A stretch of DNA of 64,000 nt from Christensenella timonensis (GTDB taxonomy: Bacteria > Bacillota > Clostridia > Christensenellales > Christensenellaceae): the NCBI RefSeq assembly GCF_900087015.1, contig NZ_FLKP01000002.1, positions 1 to 64,000 of the forward strand. Direction: 5' to 3'. Of this stretch, positions 56,260-64,000 are shown piece by piece. Each line of letters opens with the position of its first letter. Positions within the stretch are counted from its first letter, which is position 1. The position numbers and the translations under genes are program-made. The notes beneath the pieces are model-generated. The model made no database searches. It was not told the DNA's origin and worked only from the letters and a program-made list of their open reading frames with translations.

Positions 56260-56298
56260 TAAAAAAAACGGTATCGCCGGAAAGGGCGATGCCGTTTT
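56260..56298 (-). terminator. Terminator after queH
   Basis: Arms AAAACGGTATCGCC / GGCGATGCCGTTTT (56265-56278, 56285-56298) with a 6-base loop, then T-rich on the minus strand. Confidence 0.9.
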
Positions 56299-56319
56299 AA
56301 AATCCTTATCCTGTCCTCT

Positions 56320-56859
56320 TCACTTTTTTGGTTTTTTGCGGTAGCGGTCTTCCTCGCTGAAAATGCAGCCGCAGTATTTTTGCATATATAATCCAAGCGA
56401 ACGCGCTTCTTCCTGCCCTGCGCGGAAAAGCGGCCGGAAATCCCGGTACAAAAACCTTGTCCCATACTTTTGCGCGGCGCGTTCCGCGGTTTCGCAGATC
56501 ATTTCATGGTTCTGGTACGGGCTGACAAGAAGCGTCGTCAGATACGCATCGAACCCATTTTCGGCCGCGTATTTCGCCGTTTCCTCCATGCGCGTTTCAT
56601 AGCAATAGGCGCAGCGCTTATCAAACTCCGGCGACACCTGCGCGACGAACGTACGCAATCCGTATTCGCCGTGCACCACAAGCGGCAGGCCCATCGTCTT
56701 TGCGTATTCGACCGCGGTATTCTTCCTGCTCCTGTATTCCGTATAGGGATGAATGTTCGGGTTGTACCAAAACCCCGTAACGTCCATTCCTTCCTCCCGC
56801 AGGCTTTTTACGCACGCCACCGAACAAGGCGCGCAGCACATATGCAATACTATCTTCAT
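56320..56859 (-). CDS. queH: Epoxyqueuosine reductase QueH
   Basis: 179 residues of the former DUF208 family, which reduces epoxyqueuosine to queuosine in tRNA. The conserved cysteines are HMCCAPCSVAC at the start, CAYCYETRM in the middle and KYCGCIFSEEDRY near the end, binding a cluster and an extra iron. GFWYNPNIHPYTEYR is also diagnostic. It stands alone, with its own terminator. Confidence 0.94.
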   Translation of the reverse strand: MKIVLHMCCAPCSVACVKSLREEGMDVTGFWYNPNIHPYTEYRSRKNTAVEYAKTMGLPLVVHGEYGLRTFVAQVSPEFDKRCAYCYETRMEETAKYAAENGFDAYLTTLLVSPYQNHEMICETAERAAQKYGTRFLYRDFRPLFRAGQEEARSLGLYMQKYCGCIFSEEDRYRKKPKK

Positions 56860-56897
56860 TTTACATCCTCTTATTTGTCTTTTTTGTATATTACGAG

Positions 56898-56925
56898 AAA
56901 AGCCGATCCGTACGGATCGGCTTTT
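56898..56925 (-). terminator. Hairpin downstream of speE
   Basis: A perfect palindrome (AAAAGCCGATCC, then GTAC, then its complement) between speE and queH. The flanking tracts are short, so it may act in both directions with moderate strength. Confidence 0.6.
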
Positions 56926-57041
56926 CCAAAAATAATAAAAGGGTGGGGATTGACATATCCTAAAACTTGTTTAAGATATGTTTTCATTCTAACTCACAAT
57001 TTTTATTTTGGCAAGGGGTAATTTGTAAACAAATCGTGAAG

Positions 57042-57888
<847 letters not shown>

Positions 57889-57908
<20 letters not shown>

Positions 57909-58641
57909 AAAATATCTCCTTCATCTCCCGCTCCAAATTGCGCTCGATCCTCTTTTTTGTCTTTTCGTTCAGGCCGTCCGCATCCAGGTTGAAAAGGTAA
58001 TTGTCCAAATCGTATTCCTTGAGCATCATGCTCGTGTGGAACACACGCTCCTCGTAAAGGTTTACATCATATGTCTTATACCGCTTAAGGATCTTCTCCG
58101 AAATAAAATCCTGGATCGACATGATATCGTGATCCATAAATATCTTCTGTCCCTCTTCCGTACGCGTAAACCCGCGCACGCGGTAATCCATGGTGATGAT
58201 GTCCGAATCGAAGCTCCCGATCAGCATATCGAGGGTCTTTAGGGGCGAGATCTCTCCGCACGTCGAAACGTCGATATCCACGCGGAACGTGCACACCCCG
58301 TTTTGCGGGTGGCTTTCCGGATAGGTATGCACCGTGAGGTGGCTCTTATCGAGGTGCCCCACTACGCTCTTTTTATGCGGAAACTCTTCTTCGGCGATCA
58401 GCATGGTGACCGATGCGCCCTGCGGGTCGTAATCCTGTTCCGCAATATTTAAGACATGTGCGCCGATATCCTGCGCAACATCCCGCAATATCCGCGTCAA
58501 TCGCTCCGAATTATAATATTCGTCAATGTATTCGATATAACTCTGCCTGTCTTTTGCCGTGTTTGCATAGCAAATGTCATATATATTAAAGCTCAGCGTT
58601 TTCGTCAGGTTGTTGAACCCGTATAATTTCAGCTTCTGCAA
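57889..58641 (-). CDS. speD: S-adenosylmethionine decarboxylase proenzyme
   Basis: 250 residues, the longer E. coli-like bacterial class. Self-cleavage before Ser100 in [16 protein letters not shown] creates the pyruvoyl group. [20 protein letters not shown] is conserved. It supplies decarboxylated SAM to speE. The start is TTG 58641 with GGAGG ten bases upstream. A TATAAT -10 (58672-58677, minus) has only a weak -35. Confidence 0.94.
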
Positions 58642-58737
58642 AGCGGTCGATCCTCCGCGCGTTTTCTTTTTATTATAGCACCAATTCCCCCCAAATTAAA
58701 ACCTGTTGTTTGGGACGCGGACACCTTTTTCGTTGTT

Positions 58738-58756
58738 TCACACATTTGTCACACAT
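58738..58756. repeat. Direct repeat TCACACAT x2, period 11
   Basis: TCACACAT at 58738-58745 and again at 58749-58756, one helical turn apart, between the divergent speD and rrf2 genes. It could be a tandem binding site for a regulator of either gene. Confidence 0.35.
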
Positions 58757-58785
58757 CGTGCGTGCTTTCAGCTTTTCCATCCATC

Positions 58786-58815
58786 TTCACACGTTCAGGC
58801 CGTTTATACTAAATA
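58786..58815 (+). promoter_or_regulatory. Candidate promoter of the rrf2-surface protein unit
   Basis: TTCACA (58786-58791), 18 bases, TAAATA (58810-58815); a TATACT at 58805-58810 overlaps. The consensus match is modest. Confidence 0.4.
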
Positions 58816-58834
58816 CAAGCGAATTTTTGGACAG

Positions 58835-58855
58835 GGTATTTCACGAAAAAATACC
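58835..58855. promoter_or_regulatory. Inverted repeat GGTATTT-N7-AAATACC, probable Rrf2 operator
   Basis: A perfect 7-bp inverted repeat with a 7-base centre, about 20 bases past the candidate -10 and 47 bases before the rrf2 start. The placement suits autorepression by the Rrf2 protein. Confidence 0.55.
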
Positions 58856-58901
58856 AACGGGGTCAGAAATGGAATAGTGAAAACGACAGGAGGATCGTAC
58901 C

Positions 58902-59354
58902 ATGAGATTTCAACGTGCGACAGATTACGCAATCCGCATCTTATGTTATTTGCACGAACACAACAACCAGCTTTCCACAGCGGCAGACCTTTCGGAAAAG
59001 CTGGGGATCAGCTATCTATACTTTATGAAGGTGACCGGCTATCTGAAACAGGCCGGGCTTTTAAAATCGGTACAGGGCTGTAACGGCGGTTACCAGCTCG
59101 CAAAGCGCGCCGAGCAGATATCGCTTTATGATGTCGTCAGGGTCATCGAAGGCGAGATCATCATCAACCGCTGTTTGGAGCATGACGGCTTTTGCAGCCG
59201 CGGCGCGACGGATTATTGCCTCGTGCACAAATTTTTTGAATCGTTCCAGCAGGGAATGGTCGATGAATTGAAAACCAGGCATATCTCTGACCTTTGTGAA
59301 GAAACCAAAACTGCCCGATCGCGATCCACAGCGGACGCGAACGCACTTCGATAA
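58902..59354 (+). CDS. Rrf2-family transcriptional regulator
   Basis: 150 residues. An N-terminal winged helix (MRFQRATDYAIRILCYL, SEKLGISYLYFMKVTGYLKQAGLL, GCNGGYQLAK) is followed by a three-cysteine segment C91, C98, C106 (RCLEHDGFC and DYCLVH), the usual cluster or redox-sensing site of IscR/NsrR-like members. It likely senses redox, NO or iron-sulfur status. The candidate operator at 58835-58855 suggests autoregulation. The surface protein gene starts 29 bases downstream with no terminator between them. Confidence 0.88.
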   Translation: MRFQRATDYAIRILCYLHEHNNQLSTAADLSEKLGISYLYFMKVTGYLKQAGLLKSVQGCNGGYQLAKRAEQISLYDVVRVIEGEIIINRCLEHDGFCSRGATDYCLVHKFFESFQQGMVDELKTRHISDLCEETKTARSRSTADANALR

Positions 59355-59383
59355 AATTTTGAAAAATGAAGGAGAAAAATTGA

Positions 59384-62300
59384 GTGAAGAATAGAACCAG
59401 GCTTTTGACGTTGATTGTGGCAATACTGTTCGTACTCGCCATGGCCGTATCCCCTGCGTTTGCGGAGGAAGCTGCCGACGTCAATCCAACAGACTTGTCC
59501 CAGACAGAATCCACAACCACAGAAACAGAAGAAGAACCCCCCCGATTCCCCCACCGGGGAACCGACCCTGTCGCCGGAGCCATCCCCATCCGCGTCCGGC
59601 ACGCAGGATGACGTTGCAGGGCCGGCTGCCAGTGCCGATCCGTCCGCTTCTCCCTCGCCTTCGGCCAGTGCCGGCACTGCCGTGGATGGGGAAAGCTTAT
59701 TGACAGAACTCGATATCATGCCCATGATGCTCGTGCCCGGTGCGGAAGTAACGGTCACCTCCTGGGACGATTTCAAGGAATCTGTCGAACAGGCGGAAGT
59801 AGATGGCAAGATCATCCACATAGACCCCAGTCTCGCAGGCATTATGCCCGCGGCGCTTACGATGAATATCACACACAGTAACAGTGTGGTCATCGATGGC
59901 GGAGGGCAAACGTTTACCTCCCCGGCAGGAGCAAAAGCGTTTACGTTCAATAATACCGGCTCGGGCAGTATTATTCTTAAGGACATGACGCTTGACGGAA
60001 CCGGCGGCAGCGGCGGCATGCTTTCCTTTACACGAAGCGCGTTTACGCTGGATAATGTAACACTGCAAAACATCAGCGGGACGGCGATCGCCACCTCCGG
60101 CGCAAACGCCACGGTGCGCAATGTGACGGTGGACACAGCGACAAACGGCATCGCCGGAAGCGGCACGCTCGATATTGCAGGTTCTACATTTAAGGGCATT
60201 GCGGCGACGGCGGTCACTGCGGGGAGCGGGAACGCAACCGTTACGGATACGACGTTTGACGGCGTCACCAACGGCGCAGGGATCCGCGGCGGCGCAGGGA
60301 TCCGCGGCGGCGCAGGCACCCTCGACGTTACGGGCAGTACGCTCAAAAACATGACAGGAACCGCTGTTGTAGGCAGCAGCGGCACGGTCACCATTGACGA
60401 CTGTACGTTCAGCGACATCAACGGCACCGGCCTTGCGGGCGGCGGCAATGCGCTCGTCAAAAATACGCTGTTTGAAAATGTACGCAACAATTTGGGCGGC
60501 CACGGCAGCGCGATTTTGAGCCCCACGAACCTTACGGTTGAGGACTCCAGCTTTGTCAACAGCGCTTCCGCGCTGGACGGCGGCTATATCCAGGGCGCGA
60601 TCGTTTCCTATGGCGGAACGGGACGCACGATCAACATTACGCGTTCTTATTTTAAGGACAACAAGGCTTCGCGCTATGGCGGCGCGCTGGGATTTTACCA
60701 GTTCGGCGGCACGGCCAACATCAGCTACAGCTATTTTGACGGCAACGGTGTGAGCGGTAAGAACGCGAGCAGCGACGGCGGTGCGATCGGCGTTTACAAC
60801 AACAGCTCCTCCGTCATGTGCGATATCACGGTAAATAACAATACCTTTGTCAACAACACGGCGCAGGACGACGGCAGCGCCCTGTTCTTTGAGGGCCGCA
60901 ACGACATGGTCGTGGCCAATGTTATGCACAATACGTTCTATGGGAACAAGGCGAGCAAGTATCTCCTTTCCGTAGCGGACAGCGGCGGTGTCGTGCAGCT
61001 TTCCCTGGACGTGGTCGGTCATTTTACGAATAACACGTTCATCGGCAACACAGCGCCGAACTACGCGAGCAAGCACGGAGCGGGCGCGGCGGTAGGCGCG
61101 CATATCGACTCCGCGAACGCGGCGGTGCGTCCCACGGCGACGTTCCAGAACAATATTTTTGTGGGTAACGGCGGAAACGGCGGCAATAACTATGCATCGC
61201 GCAATATCGACATCACGGACGGCACCGATCTTGGCGGCAACGTGGGTTATGACAACGGAACGGCGGTTGATGCGGCCGTTACGGCGGATGCAGTGTTCGG
61301 AACCAGTCCGCAGCCGCGCGCAAACAATACACAGTACGGTTCTGCAGGAAAGGCGGGCTCAGGTTATACCTCGGCCCTGGCCACAGTCACGATCCTTCCG
61401 GACGACGGCGTAACAGGGTTTGCCGACAATACGGCGGGCTCGCCCGTCTATGGGAAAGACGCCCGCGGATTCACGCGCGACAGCAGCAATTCCGACGCAG
61501 GCGCGATGGAAATCAAGTTTGTGAAGTTCGATGCAAACGGCGGTGCGTGGAGCGGCCTTACTTCCCTCACGTACGACGGCTCGAAATATTATGCGGACGA
61601 TACCGCATCCACGGGTTACTTTCTTGTGGCGGATCCGGGCGGCAGCGTATCGGTACTCACAAGCGACCTGCCGACCAACGGCGCGAAAATCTTTGACGGT
61701 TGGTATGATGCGCCGACAGGCGGCAATCAAGTAACGGGAAGCGTGGGCGCGACAGACCAGACGCTGTATGCACACTGGGCCGATGCCGTTCCCACGACGT
61801 ATACGGTCACCTACTACGGAAACGGCAGCGACATCGGTGTTGTTCCCGCACAGGAAACTTATAACGACGAGGATACAGCGACGATTGCAGGCCCGGGCAC
61901 AATGGGTAAAACCAATGCGGCATTTGCCGGCTGGAATACAGCCGCCAATGGAACGGGCACTCCCTACACCGTTGGCCAGGCTTTTACGATCGATGCAAAC
62001 CTTGAGCTTTACGCACAGTGGAACGAAGGACCCATGCCGATCACCCTGTATACGCTTGATTTCGATTCGCAGGGCGGCAGCGCGGTGGATTCGATCCACA
62101 ATATCGAGTCGGGTTCCAAAGTCACTGCTCCGGGATCTCCCGCGAGGGCCGGACATACGTTTGACGGCTGGCACCATGTGCCCAACTGCACATGCGACCC
62201 GGCAGAGCCTTGCTGGGATTTTGACAGGGACACGATCAACGGCGATAAAACGCTGTATGCGCGCTGGCAGCCTGTAGCCCAGACCCTGTTTACGGTAACC

Positions 62301-62681
62301 TTCGATTCGCAGGGCGGCAGTGCGGTAGGCCCGGTCACGGACATCGTTCCCGGATCGCGGATCACGGCTCCGGCGCCGCCGGTGCGCGAAGGCTATACCT
62401 TCCGCGGCTGGTACCAGGAGAGCGCATGTATCAACTATTGGTTCTTTGACTACTACGACGTGAACGAAAGCCGTACCCTGTATGCGAAGTGGGAACCTGT
62501 CACTGGTACGGCAGGTACTACGGATACGACAGGTACTACGGGTACAACGGCGACCTCCTCGTCCGATACGCCGAAAACAGGCGATAACAGCATGGTCCCC
62601 ACCATGTGGCTGATTATCGCTGCTGCGGCGGCAGTACTGGCGGTTGCATCGCTCAAGTTCCTGCGCAGGCAGGATAACTAA
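59384..62681 (+). CDS. Cell-surface beta-helix / InlB-repeat protein, frameshifted at a C7 tract (possibly phase variable)
   Basis: Starting at GTG 59384 (AAGGAG nine bases upstream) a signal peptide (residues 1-27, ending SPAFA) and an acidic Thr/Glu stretch are encoded. The frame then runs out after the C7 tract at 59537-59543. With six C it would continue without interruption to 62681, giving 1098 residues: a Pro/Ser-rich linker, a right-handed beta-helix (about 130-700), four Listeria-Bacteroides (InlB-type) repeats ending in YAHW, YAQW, YARW and YAKW, a Thr-rich stretch, and a TPKTGD sortase-like signal with a C-terminal membrane helix and RRQ tail. It is likely wall-anchored and adhesin-like. 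In the current state it encodes a truncated product of about 75 residues. A base-call error cannot be excluded. Confidence 0.82.
59537..59543 (+). repeat. C7 homopolymer tract at the frameshift
   Basis: Seven C directly follow the Glu-rich codons after the signal peptide. A length of six restores the full open frame. It is a typical site for slipped-strand mispairing. Confidence 0.85.
60273..60316 (+). repeat. 18-bp tandem repeat inside the surface protein gene
   Basis: GGCGCAGGGATCCGCGGC occurs twice in full (60273-60290, 60291-60308) plus a partial third copy, encoding GAGIRG repeats in one turn of the beta-helix. The 18-bp unit keeps the frame, so copy number could vary without breaking the gene. 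Confidence 0.9.
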
Positions 62682-62772
62682 AGCCCCCAACCTCATGGAA
62701 CGGAGAAGCGCCCCCAATCCGCTTCCTCCGTTCCTATCCTCATAGCCGCCCCTTTTTTGACAAAGGGGCGCA

Positions 62773-62806
62773 AAAAAAGAGCATGGAAACTTCCATGCTC
62801 TTTTTT
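62773..62806 (+). terminator. Bidirectional terminator between the surface protein and deacetylase genes
   Basis: Arms of 16 bp (ending in GCATGGAA / TTCCATGC) around AC, with A6 and T6 flanks. A second imperfect hairpin lies just upstream at 62698-62735. Confidence 0.92.
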
Positions 62807-62824
62807 ATCGTATATATCACCATA

Positions 62825-63790
62825 TTATTCCGCACTCTCCGAAGGTTTGGCTGCCTCCACTGCCGTCGGTGCGTTTGCGAAACGGTACTGGATATCCTTG
62901 CCCCGTATCTCCGCGATCTGCATCATCTGCGTCACGGTAACGAATTTATAGCCCTCGTCCTTTAGCGCCTTGATGATCTTGTCGTAAGCATCCACCGTTG
63001 TTTCGTGGATGTCATGGGAAAGCACAATACCGCCGTCTTTTAGATACCCGCCGTCGTCGCTGCCGTTCACCACGCGGTCGTAAACGCTGTCAGGGTTCTT
63101 ATAACCGCCCTTTGCGTCCCAGTCACGCGGATCCACCGACCATAGTATCTGTTCCCTGCCGATCTGCTCTGCCAGTTCCTCTGTCATAGAACCATACGGC
63201 GGACGGTCGATGAGGGCCCGAAGGCCCGTAGCCGCTTCAATGGCATCGTTTGCCTTGCCGTATTGATCCTGCATGATCTGGTCGAGCGAAATCGTTTTCA
63301 GATCCTTGTGGTTCCAGCTGTGCGTACCGATCTCGTGGCCTTCTTCGTATTCGCGCTTCACGATATCCGGATACTCCGCCACATTCGTGCCGACCACGAA
63401 AAACGTAGCCACCACGTCGTTGTCTTTCAAAATATCCAGCAATTTTTCCGTATGCGGCCCCGGGCCGTCGTCAAAGGTCAGCGCTACGACCTTGTCGTTT
63501 AACGGGTCGATCCCATCGAGGCTTTTCGGCGGCATATATCCTTCCTTGGCCTGCAATTGCTTTAAATTCGTCGATACGACCGCCGTAGGGGAAGGCGTCG
63601 GTTCCGGCGTCGCCGTCGGGGTCGGTTCCGCCGGAGCGGATTCGTCCGGCACTACAGCATCCTGGCTGGAGGTGATCGTCGTCGGGACTGCCGACGGTTC
63701 CCCGCCGCCTGCCAGCCCGCAGCCTGTAATCAGGGCAATGCACATCACGCCTGCCATTACCATGCTGATCCATTTTATTTTTGTGTTCAT
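62825..63790 (-). CDS. Polysaccharide deacetylase lipoprotein (NodB domain)
   Basis: 321 residues. A signal sequence with lipobox ITGC (Cys24) and a Pro/Thr/Glu linker (about 35-75) precede a NodB catalytic domain. The motifs are VVALTFDDGPGPHT (metal-binding Asp pair), EIGTHSWNHKDL (HSxxH-like), DRPPYGSM, ILWSVDPRDW and GIVLSHDIHETTVDA. It probably N-deacetylates peptidoglycan or a surface glycan. The C-terminal QMMQIAEIRG segment is shared with the truncated gene to its right. Confidence 0.92.
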   Translation of the reverse strand: MNTKIKWISMVMAGVMCIALITGCGLAGGGEPSAVPTTITSSQDAVVPDESAPAEPTPTATPEPTPSPTAVVSTNLKQLQAKEGYMPPKSLDGIDPLNDKVVALTFDDGPGPHTEKLLDILKDNDVVATFFVVGTNVAEYPDIVKREYEEGHEIGTHSWNHKDLKTISLDQIMQDQYGKANDAIEAATGLRALIDRPPYGSMTEELAEQIGREQILWSVDPRDWDAKGGYKNPDSVYDRVVNGSDDGGYLKDGGIVLSHDIHETTVDAYDKIIKALKDEGYKFVTVTQMMQIAEIRGKDIQYRFANAPTAVEAAKPSESAE

Positions 63791-63832
63791 CCTCGTTTCC
63801 TTTCGGGCAAATATCTGACTACCATTGTATAC

Positions 63833-63862
63833 AGTATAATATAACCCGTTTGGGCTTGTAAA
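63833..63862 (-). promoter_or_regulatory. Promoter of the polysaccharide deacetylase gene
   Basis: On the minus strand TTTACA (63857-63862), 18 bases, TATACT (63833-63838). Confidence 0.5.
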
Positions 63863-63877
63863 CCCATGGATGCTTTT

Positions 63878-64000
63878 TTATTCGGATTCAGCCGCAGCTT
63901 TTGCGGTGGGCGCGCTGCGGAACAGATAGGTCAGTTCCCCGCCCCTGATCTCCGCGATCTGCATCATCTGCGAAATCGTCACAAATTTATAGCCCTTTTC
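63878..64000 (-). CDS. C-terminal part of a second polysaccharide deacetylase (cut by the window end)
   Basis: Forty codons and a stop are visible, beginning EKGYKFVTISQMMQIAEIRG and ending AAAESE. They match the end of the preceding deacetylase (DEGYKFVTVTQMMQIAEIRG) at most positions, so this is a tandem paralogue. The catalytic part lies outside the window. Confidence 0.85.
   Translation of the reverse strand, partial: EKGYKFVTISQMMQIAEIRGGELTYLFRSAPTAKAAAESE

Noticed and set aside
59213-62717. Three long minus-strand open frames (about 450 codons each) opposite the surface protein gene
   Set aside because: They mirror the Gly/Ala/Thr-rich coding frame of the opposite strand, are low-complexity, and lack recognisable domains.

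Overview
The window looks like a chromosomal segment of an anaerobic, low-to-mid GC member of the Clostridia (Bacillota). The evidence is strong GGAGG-type ribosome binding sites, a yybS-gdpP-rplI-dnaB block, an mreCD-mrdA-minCDE-rodA block, an Rnf complex in clostridial order, AddAB instead of RecBCD, and oxygen or NO defence by a flavodiiron protein and rubredoxin. From memory the 16S sequence resembles Christensenellaceae, but this was not checked against any database. Nearly all genes lie on the minus strand.

Layout. Positions 1-5200 hold a minus-strand rRNA operon (16S, tRNA-Ala, tRNA-Ile, 23S; no 5S inside the window) with a near-consensus promoter. Positions 5.3-9.3 kb carry a DUF1858 / rubredoxin / flavodiiron operon, a PHP hydrolase, lipoate-protein ligase and a MIF-like tautomerase. 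Positions 9.3-14.4 kb encode a four-gene 2-oxoacid (pyruvate or acetoin) dehydrogenase complex whose E2 and E3 share an almost identical lipoyl domain. addBA fills 14.6-21.1 kb. A frameshifted GNAT gene, a small conserved protein, a membrane-anchored solute-binding protein, an SGNH hydrolase, ispE, an RNA methyltransferase-like gene and two RluA-family genes run to 27.6 kb. Then come GNAT-dnaB-rplI-gdpP-yybS, a ClC transporter, rpmA-rplU under a likely L21 leader, rng, two radical-SAM-linked genes, rodA, minEDC, mrdA and mreDC (33-47 kb).

Where mreB and radC would normally separate mreC from maf there is instead an 87-residue unknown gene, a 129-bp segment bounded by perfect 16-bp inverted repeats, and a serine recombinase. 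This is a candidate invertible DNA switch. maf and rnfBAEGDC follow (48.3-54 kb), then a DUF4203-type membrane protein, a THF riboswitch with folT, a lipoprotein, queH and speED.

The last part (58.8-62.7 kb) holds an Rrf2 regulator next to a probable autoregulatory operator and, 29 bp downstream, a large cell-surface beta-helix / InlB-repeat protein. Its reading frame is broken at a run of seven C; six C would restore one 1098-residue protein, so it may be phase variable. Two tandem polysaccharide deacetylases, the second cut by the window end, close the window.

The most notable observations are the two candidate phase-variation loci (47.4-48.2 kb and 59.4-62.7 kb), the missing mreB/radC, the bL21 protein with a 120-residue histone-H1-like tail, and the bL27 protein lacking the usual Bacillota N-terminal extension. 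No gene-free stretch exceeds 300 bases. The longest are 5043-5335 (rRNA promoter and a terminator), 21137-21403 and 58642-58901 (promoters and dyads described below).
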